Shown here: one piece after another, positions 1 to 7,679 of the stretch
Numbering within the stretch: position 1 is the first letter of the stretch
Layout: each line of letters begins with the position of its first letter
DNA from: Comamonas sp. KCTC 72670
GTDB taxonomy: Bacteria > Myxococcota > Myxococcia > Myxococcales > Myxococcaceae
Direction: 5' to 3'
Assembly: GCA_014656495.1 (NCBI GenBank)
Contig: BNCN01000002.1
Coordinates: 496,001-560,000, forward strand
DNA length: 64,000 nucleotides
The notes under the pieces: model-generated
The model's database searches: none
Seen by the model: the letters and a program-made list of their open reading frames with translations, nothing else
What the model was told of the DNA's origin: nothing
Translations under genes and position numbers: made by a program

Positions 1-1
1 G

Positions 2-103
2 ATGCTGGAGGGGGCTGTCGGCGGCACCGGCGCGACCATGACCATTGGCACCACCAGCCTCCTGACGGTCACCATCGCCGAGACGCTCAGCGCCGAGCAC
101 TGA
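2..103 (+). CDS. class I lanthipeptide-like precursor peptide, C-terminal part (5' end outside window)
   Basis: The frame is open from the left edge and ends at the TGA at 101-103. The 33 visible residues begin at the leader end, LEGAVGG, and continue as a core rich in Thr, Ser, Leu and Ile that ends AETLSAEH. The leader end matches those of the three complete precursors at 3708, 4090 and 4357 (QLEGAVGG or QLDGAVGG), so this is a fourth family member with its N-terminal leader cut off. The visible core has no cysteine, so it cannot form a lanthionine by itself. It converges on lanB, with a strong hairpin between them. Family membership is inferred from the shared GAVGG and composition because the diagnostic KKETLR part lies outside the window. 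Confidence 0.75.
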   Translation: MLEGAVGGTGATMTIGTTSLLTVTIAETLSAEH

Positions 104-133
104 TGCCCGCCGTGGAGCCACCCTGGGTTCCAG

Positions 134-162
134 CCGCGCGCCCCCTCCTCGGGGGCGCGCGG
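134..162. terminator. bidirectional terminator hairpin between precursor gene and lanB
   Basis: A perfect 12-bp inverted repeat (CCGCGCGCCCCC / GGGGGCGCGCGG) with a 5-base loop is followed on the plus strand by a T-rich TGTCTGTCT. It lies in the 66-base space between two convergent genes, the precursor ending at 103 and lanB ending at 170, as expected for a shared rho-independent terminator. Confidence 0.8.
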
Positions 163-169
163 TGTCTGT

Positions 170-3100
170 CTATGCGGGGGCGCCGCCGCCATCTTCCGCC
201 TTGCGCGCCCGTGCGAGGCGCGAACGATAGAGCCGGGCCAGGAAGTCATAGAGGATGAGCTCCTGGGCGCGCTGGTCGCTGGGGAGCATCCGGTTGACGT
301 GCATGTGCAGGAAGCTGTCGGCCAGCCCCGCCACGGGCACGGTGAGGCGTCCCTCCCGCTCCGCGGCGAGAAGCTGCTCGGCGATGGGGCGCAGCCGCTG
401 GGCTCGCCGCTCCAGGACGTCGAGCGCGGCCTGCCAGGGGCCCTGATGTGACGACGTCAGGTCGAGCAGTTGCTCCAGCTCGCGCCGCTCCTGGCGGAAG
501 CGCTGGCTGAGCTGGTCCTCGAAATGCGCGTTGACGTGGAACTCGGCGCCGAAGCCGCGGCGGCACCGGGTGGCGACGCCCAGCTTCGCGGGCAGGGACA
601 GGCCCAGCCCGCCCAGCAGCGTGTCCAGTCCCAGCAGCGCCAGCTTCCACCGGGCGCTGGCGCCCGCGTCGCCGGGGTACGCCTCCAGCAGCGCCAGCAC
701 GGCCTCGCTGTCCGCCGCGAAGAGCTGCTCGGACAGCTCGACTCCGGCGGGGCCTCCGTAGCGCTCCACTTCGCGCTCGTAGGTGTCGAGCTGGAGCTTC
801 CAGCCCTCGCCGGAGTCCAGGGCGCTGGCGCACGCCGCCATCAACGCGGGCAGGGCCTCCGCGTGCAGCCGCTCCGGGGCCCCCCGCAGGCGGACGCGCA
901 GGTGCCAGTCCGGGTCTCCGTAGCGCAGGAAGAACGCGTGGGAGATGGCGCCCGCCGCGCTGAGTCGCCGCAGCATGGGCGCGAGCGTGAGGGTGAGCAG
1001 CCGGTCCGCGGTGGCCGTGCCGGTGTAGAGCTTCGCGTAGAGCCACTCGGAGCCAGGCGGGAATGTGCGGCGCACGGTGGTCGCGGGCGCGGTCCGTGCT
1101 CCAGCGGTGGCGCGCGAGGGCTCGCGGCGGTGGAAGGGGAGCACCACTTCGTGGTGGTAGCGGCCATCCGGCCCCGTCACGCAGAGCTCCTCCGGCGAGG
1201 GATACAGCTCTTCCAACTGCACCCCCGCGGTGCGCTTGCGCGTGAGGTGGACGAAGGTGTCCACGCTCAGCGCGTTGTCGAGGTCGATGGGGAGCTGGTT
1301 GTCGCCGTCGTGAAGGTAGACCCAGCGCGGCAGGCGTGATTCCTGCCGGAAACGCTGAACGGCCGCGTAGCGCGCGCTGCCTCGCTCCGCGCCCCAGGTC
1401 TTGATCTGCTCCGCGGTGACGTTCCACTTCGCCAGCGACAGCACCGCGCGTCCATGCACCACACGAGGGAGGAACGGGGCCTGGGCCAGCGGCCCCCAAT
1501 TGAAGGCCAGGTTTGCCACGCCCTGCTGCTGAAGCTGTCCCAGCAGGCGGTACGCCCCGAGGCCGAATGTGAAGTAGTCGTGGGCGTGCGTCAGCCGGGG
1601 GATGACCTCGCGGCCCAGCTTCCGCGAGCGGAGCACGAGCCTGCCCTGCTCCACGGAGAGCCACAGGTCGGACAGCTCGAGCTGCTGCTCCTCGGGGACG
1701 CCGGATTGGCCCAGGAAGACGAGGTCATGTCGGCGGAGCGCGGGACGGCAGATGACGTTGCCCATGCGGCCCTGCGGCAGGTGGACGACCTCCGCGAAGA
1801 TGGCGTCTGGCCGCAGGGCCTCCTCGGTGCGAAGGTGGTCGCGCGTCGCGGCCTCCAGGTCCGCGTCCGCGTGGCAGAAGCGCCCCAGCATGACCGCGCC
1901 GGACGGACCCGCGAGGCTCTCCAGGAAGATTCGGAAGTCGCCCCGGTCCACATGCTCGGCGCTGGCGCTCACTACGGCGGCGACGATGGAAAAGGTGTCT
2001 GGAAGCGGGGGCGTGCCCTTCGTTTCCAGGGTGCGCAGATCGTCCTCGGTGAGGACCAGCTCTTGGGACTGCGTGCGCCAGCAGGACTCCAGCCGTGTCA
2101 GCAGGTGCGTCCACCTCGGGCTGCTGGGGAATCGTCGGCCGCCATCGTTGCGCGGGAACGCGAACCCCTGGAGGAGCGCGCCGGTGCCGCTGCCGGTGCC
2201 CCCCTCCAGTGCGAAGCCGATGCCCGTGTCCTCGTCCAGCGCCTCCAGGAGGGGCACGGCGCGGTCTTCATAGCGGGCCAGGAAGCGCCGCTGGAACCGG
2301 CCAATGGGCGTGTCCGCGCCCGCGCTGAGGGCGATGCGGTGGAGCGTTTCGATGGCGCCCTGACACGCCTCCACCACCACCGGAGACAGCGTGGCCTCTC
2401 GCGTGGGGCGGACCATGTCGACCTGGAAGAGGCGGGGCAGCTCGGCGGGCACGGGCAGCCCCTCGAGCAGCCGGGCGACGTCACGGTACGCCTTGTCGGG
2501 GACACCGGGGGGCGCGGCGTCGATGCGGCTCAACGCTTCGTGCGCCGAGGCCAGCTTCGCCCTCGTGGGCTGGAGCGCGGGCACGTCCTCGGCCTGCTTC
2601 AGCAGGTAGGGGACGGGCTCGGGGCCGGTGAGCGTGGGTGCCCACATGGAGACCAGTACCTGGGATTCAATGAGCTCCAGGATGAAGTCGCGGGCATCCT
2701 CCAATCCGATTTCAGGGTCGCCCTGGATGAGTGCCTGGGCTAGCGCCTCCAGGGAAGCGCCGCCGCGGGCCCGCGCCAGCGTGGCCTCCAGGTAGGATGA
2801 GGGCTCCACCGCCACCAGGTGGTAGGTGCGCGAACGGCCGGTGTGTCGCATCTCCATGTAACGGAGTCGGCCAGCAGCCAGGTACAGGCTGGAGTTGGGG
2901 ACGTAGCGGAGCGCGCTCCGGACGGCAGCCTCCTGTTGGACCTTCTCCACGAGCGCGCAGACGTAGTCCATGTCCAGACGGGTGTGTCGGCGCAGGTCCT
3001 CGCGAGGTGACAGGCACAGGCGTGTCGCCGGGCCAATACGGCCCACGGAGAGCCCCGCGAACAGGCCGAACGGCGTGCTACGGCCGGACATCCGCGCGAA

Positions 3101-3469
3101 GTACCGCACCAGGGTCCGCTCCACCTTCACGCCCTGGTCGGAGTCGGGTGTTTCCTGCCAGTAGTGCAGGCTCTCCACGAGCGTCGGCGAGGCGATGAAG
3201 AGCGCCTCCCGGATGAGCGGGTCTTCCACCCACTGACGCAGCCGGGCCCGTAGGTGATGCTGGTCCCGCTGAAATGCCGCTTCCAGCGTGTCGGGCGCGG
3301 CGCTTGGGGCCTCCAGTCCCTCGCTCCAGGAAGTGAGGGTTTCGAAGGGCAGCAGCGGGGTTCTCAGGACGAAAAAGCCCGAGGTGTCGAAGAGGGATGC
3401 GCGCCCGGAGGGCGTCCGTCTGGCCTGAGGCCCGCGCGTGTCGGACGAGGTTGAAGATCGAGGGGACAT
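170..3469 (-). CDS. full-length class I lanthipeptide dehydratase (LanB)
   Basis: About 1099 residues, the size of one-piece LanB enzymes. These transfer glutamate from Glu-tRNA to Ser/Thr of a precursor peptide and then eliminate it, leaving dehydroalanine or dehydrobutyrine. The N-terminus carries the family opening SGFFVLRTPLLPFE near residues 31-44. The C-terminal elimination (SpaB_C, thiopeptide-type) domain begins near residue 805 (GSEWLYAKLYTG) and holds FLRYGDPDWHLRVRLRG near 851. Both halves are present, so this is not a split or elimination-only enzyme. It is divergent from three precursor genes and convergent with a fourth. The start is uncertain. I chose the ATG at 3469 because it lies closer to the conserved N-terminus. 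An ATG at 3553 would add 28 residues, and neither has a clear ribosome binding site. No LanC cyclase gene is visible alongside it. Confidence 0.9.
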   Translation of the reverse strand: MSPRSSTSSDTRGPQARRTPSGRASLFDTSGFFVLRTPLLPFETLTSWSEGLEAPSAAPDTLEAAFQRDQHHLRARLRQWVEDPLIREALFIASPTLVESLHYWQETPDSDQGVKVERTLVRYFARMSGRSTPFGLFAGLSVGRIGPATRLCLSPREDLRRHTRLDMDYVCALVEKVQQEAAVRSALRYVPNSSLYLAAGRLRYMEMRHTGRSRTYHLVAVEPSSYLEATLARARGGASLEALAQALIQGDPEIGLEDARDFILELIESQVLVSMWAPTLTGPEPVPYLLKQAEDVPALQPTRAKLASAHEALSRIDAAPPGVPDKAYRDVARLLEGLPVPAELPRLFQVDMVRPTREATLSPVVVEACQGAIETLHRIALSAGADTPIGRFQRRFLARYEDRAVPLLEALDEDTGIGFALEGGTGSGTGALLQGFAFPRNDGGRRFPSSPRWTHLLTRLESCWRTQSQELVLTEDDLRTLETKGTPPLPDTFSIVAAVVSASAEHVDRGDFRIFLESLAGPSGAVMLGRFCHADADLEAATRDHLRTEEALRPDAIFAEVVHLPQGRMGNVICRPALRRHDLVFLGQSGVPEEQQLELSDLWLSVEQGRLVLRSRKLGREVIPRLTHAHDYFTFGLGAYRLLGQLQQQGVANLAFNWGPLAQAPFLPRVVHGRAVLSLAKWNVTAEQIKTWGAERGSARYAAVQRFRQESRLPRWVYLHDGDNQLPIDLDNALSVDTFVHLTRKRTAGVQLEELYPSPEELCVTGPDGRYHHEVVLPFHRREPSRATAGARTAPATTVRRTFPPGSEWLYAKLYTGTATADRLLTLTLAPMLRRLSAAGAISHAFFLRYGDPDWHLRVRLRGAPERLHAEALPALMAACASALDSGEGWKLQLDTYEREVERYGGPAGVELSEQLFAADSEAVLALLEAYPGDAGASARWKLALLGLDTLLGGLGLSLPAKLGVATRCRRGFGAEFHVNAHFEDQLSQRFRQERRELEQLLDLTSSHQGPWQAALDVLERRAQRLRPIAEQLLAAEREGRLTVPVAGLADSFLHMHVNRMLPSDQRAQELILYDFLARLYRSRLARARKAEDGGGAPA

Positions 3470-3707
3470 AGGGCTGGCGCCGTGACTCGGAGTGGGACCC
3501 GCCGTGGGCGGTCGTGTCGCTGCGCACTTGCACACTGTAACGTATTGAGTCATTCGAGAGGGTTGGTGCCACTAAAGACTACTCAGTGTCGCCAGCTCCC
3601 GGTGTGCAGTGCTTGGCTTGTGGTCCCAAGAGTGTCTGAGCTAGGGTTGGCGATGCCGTAGCTTTCGGTGAAGTCTTGTTTTTCCATTCACGACAGGAAT
3701 CATCAAG

Positions 3708-3872
3708 ATGAACGTTCAGGCCCCCAAGAAGCTGTCCCTCAAGAAGGAAACGCTGCGTCAGATTGATGCGACGCAGCTGGATGGCGCGGTCGGCGGGAGC
3801 ACGCCCGTTTGTATCACGGTGACTATCATCATCAGCGCGACCATCAACAGGGAGCTGAACGACCAGTATTGA
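3708..3872 (+). CDS. class I lanthipeptide-like precursor peptide with a single cysteine
   Basis: A 54-residue peptide, too short for most gene callers. The leader MNVQAPKKLSLKKETLRQID carries the KKETLR motif typical of class I lanthipeptide leaders in Bacteroidetes and myxobacteria, and it ends in LDGAVGG (residues 24-30). The 24-residue core begins STPVCITVTIII and contains the only cysteine seen in any of the four cores (residue 35), along with several Ser/Thr. An AGGA at 3694-3697 precedes the ATG by 10 bases. It is the first of three tandem precursor genes divergent from lanB. The leader differs more from the next two (KKLSLKKETLRQIDATQL) than they do from each other. The modification is predicted from the family and neighbour and is not visible in the sequence. 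Confidence 0.85.
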   Translation: MNVQAPKKLSLKKETLRQIDATQLDGAVGGSTPVCITVTIIISATINRELNDQY

Positions 3873-3900
3873 CGGGGGCTGCGCGGGAGCCTTCATTCCT

Positions 3901-3947
3901 CCGCGTGAGCCAGTCCCTGGCTCGCGGTACCCGGCGGGTGGTTTTTT
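3901..3947 (+). terminator. possible terminator after the first complete precursor gene
   Basis: An imperfect hairpin (CCGCG-TG-AGCCAG at 3901-3913 against CTGGCTCGCGG at 3917-3927, with a 2-base bulge) is followed by a short ACCC/GGGT stem and a run of six T at 3942-3947. The spacing is not textbook, so partial termination or RNA processing between precursor genes is also possible. Confidence 0.35.
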
Positions 3948-3992
3948 GGGAGTGTCGTTTGTTGACCGGTTCTCCTGAAAAACCGCCTGCCG

Positions 3993-4022
3993 CTTGATTG
4001 GAAAACTTCCACTGGGCTATCC
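3993..4022 (+). promoter_or_regulatory. possible sigma-70-type promoter of the second and third complete precursor genes
   Basis: TTGATT (3993-3998) and TATCCT (4017-4022) are separated by 18 bases and lie 67 bases before the ATG at 4090, downstream of the terminator-like element. Each hexamer matches consensus at four of six positions, so this is a weak call made mostly on position. Confidence 0.3.
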
Positions 4023-4089
4023 TTCTTGAGCCGTGCTGGCCGTTCGCGGTGCGGTGGTCGCTCACACCCCGAGACATGGAGACGTCAGA

Positions 4090-4266
4090 ATGAGTGCTCA
4101 GTCCGCGAAGAAGCCGTTGCTCCGGAAGGAAACGCTGCGCCAGCTCGATACCGCGCAGCTCGGACAGCTGGAGGGGGCCGTGGGCGGCATTACGCCCACC
4201 ATCGTCTCCGCGACGCTTGTGATTGCCGCCACGGTGGCCATGACGCGTGACTCCGGCGAGGGCTGA
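4090..4266 (+). CDS. class I lanthipeptide-like precursor peptide without cysteine
   Basis: A 58-residue peptide with leader motif KKPLLRKETLRQLDTAQL and the end QLEGAVGG (residues 26-33). The 25-residue core starts ITPTIVSATLVIAATVAM and ends in the charged RDSGEG. It has four Thr and two Ser but no Cys. The start at 4090 is favoured over a longer in-frame start at 4033, because GGAG at 4078-4081 sits 8 bases before it and the product then aligns with the neighbouring precursors from residue 1. It lies 90 bases upstream of a near-identical leader gene, which suggests tandem duplication followed by core divergence. Confidence 0.85.
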   Translation: MSAQSAKKPLLRKETLRQLDTAQLGQLEGAVGGITPTIVSATLVIAATVAMTRDSGEG

Positions 4267-4356
4267 ACCACCGTTCTCAAGGATGTCTCGACGCGTCGTG
4301 TCGATGTGTCAGTCGGTACGCAGTAACGCCTTCTCCCAGACAAAGGAGTTCCCAGA

Positions 4357-4524
4357 ATGACTGCTCAGACCGCGAAGAAGCCGTTGCTCAAGAAGGAAAC
4401 GCTGCGCCAGCTCGATACCGCGCAGCTGTCCCAGTTGGATGGCGCCGTCGGCGGTACGACCCCGGCCACCGTCACCATTCCGCTGACCATCCTCACGAAG
4501 GAAATCATTGAGGACATGCTGTAG
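4357..4524 (+). CDS. class I lanthipeptide-like precursor peptide without cysteine
   Basis: A 55-residue peptide whose first 33 residues are nearly identical to the precursor at 4090 (KKPLLKKETLRQLDTAQL, then QLDGAVGG). The 22-residue core reads TTPATVTIPLTILTKEIIED plus two residues. It has five Thr, no Ser and no Cys. A strong ribosome binding site, AAAGGAG at 4342-4348, precedes the ATG by 8 bases. It ends 30 bases before a terminator hairpin and is the last gene of the precursor array. Dehydration by the nearby LanB would yield dehydrobutyrines only. Confidence 0.85.
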   Translation: MTAQTAKKPLLKKETLRQLDTAQLSQLDGAVGGTTPATVTIPLTILTKEIIEDML

Positions 4525-4553
4525 CGCGTCGCTAAGCGTTTGTTTCAATCAAG

Positions 4554-4589
4554 CCGCGGGCTCTCCGAGCTGGGCCCGCGGTTTGTCTT
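4554..4589 (+). terminator. terminator closing the precursor array
   Basis: An 8-bp GC stem (CCGCGGGC at 4554-4561, GCCCGCGG at 4574-4581) with a 12-base loop is followed directly by TTTGTCTTT. It lies 30 bases after the last precursor stop codon. Confidence 0.75.
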
Positions 4590-4670
4590 TGCGCTTCCCC
4601 AGGTGATGCGCGAGGTGGTCCTCGGGAATTCCGGGAGGCGCCACGGCGGTTGGTGCGCTAGAAGCGCGGC

Positions 4671-5222
4671 ATGGCGCCCGCTGCTCCCGAATCCCAGGTC
4701 CGAATCGTTCCCGCCCTTCCGGAGCACGTGGACTTCTGGCTGGAGATGCGCGCGGCGCCCGGCGCGCGGCGCTTCGTGGACACGGAAGAGGACACGCGGG
4801 AGCTGCTCCTGCGGCGCATCCTGGAGGCGGGGGCGCTGGGTGAGCCCCGCGCCCGGAGCTTCCGGTGGTTCGTGGAGGTGGAGGGCCAGCTCGCGGGGAC
4901 GGTCTCCGCGCGGGACTTGTCCCGCATCCACGGCCGCGTCGAGTTGGGCTACATGCTGGCGGACGCGTACCACGGCCAAGGCCTGGGCACGCGCGCCGTG
5001 GCGCTGATGCTGGAGCAGCTCTTCACCCTGCCGTGCCTCCAGCGGGTGTGGCTCACGACGTTGGTGGAGAACATCGGCTCGCAGGGCGTGGCGCGCAAGC
5101 TGGGCTTTACCCTGGAGGGGACGCTGCGCGGGCACTGCCTGTTCCAGGGGCAGCGCAAGGACCAGCAAATCTGGGGCCTGCTCCGGCCCGAGTGGGAGCT
5201 GCGGCGCGCGTCGCTCGGGTGA
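4671..5222 (+). CDS. GNAT-family N-acetyltransferase (RimJ/RimL type)
   Basis: A 183-residue single-domain protein. The acetyl-CoA site is visible as GYMLADAYHGQGLGTRAV near residues 92-109, containing the Q/R-x-x-G-x-G/A pyrophosphate loop. It is followed by VWLTTLVENIGSQGVARKLGF and EGTLRGHCLFQGQRKDQQIW, the usual C-terminal half of RimJ/RimL-like enzymes that acetylate ribosomal protein N-termini, amino acids or small amines. The substrate cannot be read from sequence. It stands alone between the RiPP terminator and tex, and no clear ribosome binding site precedes the ATG. A role as a tailoring enzyme of the RiPP locus is possible but unsupported, since a terminator separates them. Confidence 0.85.
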   Translation: MAPAAPESQVRIVPALPEHVDFWLEMRAAPGARRFVDTEEDTRELLLRRILEAGALGEPRARSFRWFVEVEGQLAGTVSARDLSRIHGRVELGYMLADAYHGQGLGTRAVALMLEQLFTLPCLQRVWLTTLVENIGSQGVARKLGFTLEGTLRGHCLFQGQRKDQQIWGLLRPEWELRRASLG

Positions 5223-5315
5223 GGCGTCCTCACGCGCGGCATCCGTCGCGGGCTGAGCGCTTCGAACGGCCGGTCTCTGGGAGCAGCGTGGGGGGCGGGT
5301 TATAGAAGCGGCGCC

Positions 5316-7664
5316 ATGCATCCCTACGCCGCTGAGCTTTCCCAGGAGCTGGGCCTGAGGCCCGAGCAGGTGGACCGGACCCTCGCGTTGCAGGAGGACG
5401 GAGCCACGGTTCCCTTCATCGCGCGCTACCGCAAGGAGGTCACCGGCGGTCTGGATGAAGTCCAGATTCAGACCCTCCTCGACCGGGCCACGGAGCGCGC
5501 GGAGTTGGATGCCCGCCGCGACACCATCCTGCGCTCCATCGAGGAGCAGGGGAAGCTGACGCCGGAGCTGTCCAAGGCGCTGAAGGCGGCGAAGACGCGC
5601 ACCGAGCTGGAGGACCTCTACCTCCCCTACAAGCCCAAGCGCCGCACGCGCGCCGCCATCGCGCGGGAGCGGGGGCTGGAGCCGCTGGCGGACCTGCTGT
5701 GGAAGCAGGACGGCCGGCGCGGCGAGGACGTGTCCGCGCGCGTGCGCCCCTACATCAACCCGGAGAAGGACGTGCCGGACCAGGCCGCGGCGCTCGCGGG
5801 CGCGCGTGACATCTGCGCCGAGCGCGTGGCGGAGGACGCCGGCCTGCGCCGCGAGGCCCGTGAGATGAGCGCCCGCCGGGGCACGGTCCGCTCGGACGTG
5901 GTGCCCGCCAAGAAGGGCGAGACGACCAAGTTCGAGAACTACTACGGCCACGAGGAGCCGCTGACCCAGGCCCCCTCGCACCGCGTGCTGGCCCTGCTGC
6001 GCGGCGAGGAGGAGGGCGTGCTGAAGGTGAAGCTCTCCCTGCCGGATGACGAGGTGAAGGGCTTCCTCGCCGGGCGGGTGGTGACGAAGCCGCAGTCGCT
6101 CTTCGCCCAGGAGCTGCGCGCCGCGGTGGAGGACAGCTGGGACCGGCTGATGGGCCCGTCACTGGAGGCGGAGCTGCGCGCGGAGCTGAAGGAGCGCGCG
6201 GACAAGCAGGCCATTGGCGTCTTCGGGGAGAACCTGCGGCACCTGCTGCTCGCGCCGCCCGCGGGGGCGCGCGCTGTGCTGGCCCTGGACCCGGGCCTGC
6301 GCACGGGCACCAAGCTGGCGATGATGGACGTCACCGGCAAGGTGGTGGAGACGCTGACGCTCTACTCGGAGCGGGGCGCGGACGAGCGCGCTCGCGCGGC
6401 GAAGCTGCTGTCCGCCGTGGTGCAGAAGCACAAGCCGGAGCTGATCGCCGTGGGCAACGGCACCGGCAGCCGCGAGGCGGAGACCTTCGTGCGGGACACG
6501 CTGAAGGCCCTGGGCTCGCAGACGCCGGTGGTGTCCGTGAGCGAGCAGGGGGCATCCATCTACTCGGCCTCCGAGGTGGCGCGCGACGAGTTCCCGGACC
6601 TGGACGTCAGCCTGCGCGGCGCGGTGTCCATTGGCCGGCGCCTCCAGGACCCGCTGGCGGAGCTGGTGAAGATCGACCCCAAGAGCATCGGCGTGGGGCA
6701 GTACCAGCACGACGTGGACCAGGGCCTGCTCAAGAAGAAGCTGGGCGAGGTGGTGGACTCGTGCGTCAACGCGGTGGGCGTGGACGTGAACACCGCGTCG
6801 CCGCAGTTGTTGGAGCACGTGTCCGGCGTGGGGCCGTCGCTGGCGAAGAAGCTGGTGGCGCACCGCGCGGCGAAGGGTCGCTTCACCACCCGGCGAGAGC
6901 TGCTCAAGGTGAGCGGCCTGGGCCCCAAGACGTTCGAGCAGGCCGCGGGCTTCCTCCGCGTGCGCGGCTCCGAGCCGCTGGACGCGAGCGCCGTGCACCC
7001 GGAGCGCTACGCCGTGGTGGAGCGCATGGCGAAGGACCTGGGCGTGGCGGTGGGCGCGCTGGTGGGCAACGCCGAGCTGGTGCGCAAGATCGACCCGAAG
7101 CGCTACCTGGGCGCCGACCTGGGTGAGCTGACGCTGAAGGACATCCTGGCGGAGCTGGAGAAGCCCAGCCGCGACCCGCGCGGCGACTTCACCGCGCCCC
7201 AGCTCCGCGAGGACCTGCGCTCGCTGGAGGACGTGAAGGAGGGCATGGTGCTCCAGGGCGTGGTGACGAACGTCACCGCGTTCGGCGCCTTCGTGGACGT
7301 GGGCGTGCACCAGGACGGCCTGGTCCACGTGTCGCAAATCTCCACGCGCTTCGTGAAGGACCCCTCGGAGGTGGTGAAGGTGGGGGACCGGCTGACGGTG
7401 CGCGTGCTCACCGTGGACCTGGCGCGCAAGCGGCTGGCGCTGTCCGTGCGCGCGGTGCAGGAGGGCGGCGCGCCGCAGCCGTCGGGCCGGCCCGCCGTGG
7501 GCGGCGCCACGGGCGCGGGGCGCATGACGGAGCGCGGCGGTGGAGGCGGCGGTCCTCGTCAGGGGGCGCGTCCCTCCGGTCCTCCGCCGAAGGGCCCCAC
7601 CAGCTCGGGTGAGAAGAAGGGCCCGGAGCCCTTCAACAACCCGTTCAGCAAGCTCAAGCGCTGA
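5316..7664 (+). CDS. tex: Tex-family RNA-binding transcription accessory protein
   Basis: 782 residues, the usual Tex length. Domains in order: the N-terminal helical Tex domain with FIARYRKEVTGGLDEVQI near residue 31; a YqgF-like RNase H fold from about 320 (VLALDPGLRTGTKLAMMD) to 450; tandem helix-hairpin-helix motifs at about 490-550 (LEHVSGVGPSLAKKLV and LLKVSGLGPKTFEQAAG); and an S1 RNA-binding domain at about 641-710 (GVVTNVTAFGAFVDVGVHQD). A Gly/Pro-rich tail of about 65 residues follows, longer and more disordered than in E. coli-type Tex. The family is a cytoplasmic nucleic-acid-binding factor linked to transcription and stress tolerance. It is a single gene, convergent with the next. 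Confidence 0.95.
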   Translation: MHPYAAELSQELGLRPEQVDRTLALQEDGATVPFIARYRKEVTGGLDEVQIQTLLDRATERAELDARRDTILRSIEEQGKLTPELSKALKAAKTRTELEDLYLPYKPKRRTRAAIARERGLEPLADLLWKQDGRRGEDVSARVRPYINPEKDVPDQAAALAGARDICAERVAEDAGLRREAREMSARRGTVRSDVVPAKKGETTKFENYYGHEEPLTQAPSHRVLALLRGEEEGVLKVKLSLPDDEVKGFLAGRVVTKPQSLFAQELRAAVEDSWDRLMGPSLEAELRAELKERADKQAIGVFGENLRHLLLAPPAGARAVLALDPGLRTGTKLAMMDVTGKVVETLTLYSERGADERARAAKLLSAVVQKHKPELIAVGNGTGSREAETFVRDTLKALGSQTPVVSVSEQGASIYSASEVARDEFPDLDVSLRGAVSIGRRLQDPLAELVKIDPKSIGVGQYQHDVDQGLLKKKLGEVVDSCVNAVGVDVNTASPQLLEHVSGVGPSLAKKLVAHRAAKGRFTTRRELLKVSGLGPKTFEQAAGFLRVRGSEPLDASAVHPERYAVVERMAKDLGVAVGALVGNAELVRKIDPKRYLGADLGELTLKDILAELEKPSRDPRGDFTAPQLREDLRSLEDVKEGMVLQGVVTNVTAFGAFVDVGVHQDGLVHVSQISTRFVKDPSEVVKVGDRLTVRVLTVDLARKRLALSVRAVQEGGAPQPSGRPAVGGATGAGRMTERGGGGGGPRQGARPSGPPPKGPTSSGEKKGPEPFNNPFSKLKR

Positions 7665-7679
7665 GGGCGCCGGGGCCGG

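Noticed and set aside
246-1664. A second minus-strand frame inside lanB that could be read as a split enzyme
   Set aside because: lanB is continuous in its own frame with both halves present. This frame is offset and has no family motifs.
3809-4077. Open frames overlapping the precursor genes (3809-3997 plus, 3844-4077 minus)
   Set aside because: They run out of frame through the precursor at 3708 or its spacer, and have neither the leader motif nor a ribosome binding site.
4671-5222. GNAT acetyltransferase as a tailoring enzyme of the RiPP locus
   Set aside because: A good terminator lies between it and the precursor genes, and RimJ/RimL-like GNATs are common stand-alone genes, so I list it separately.
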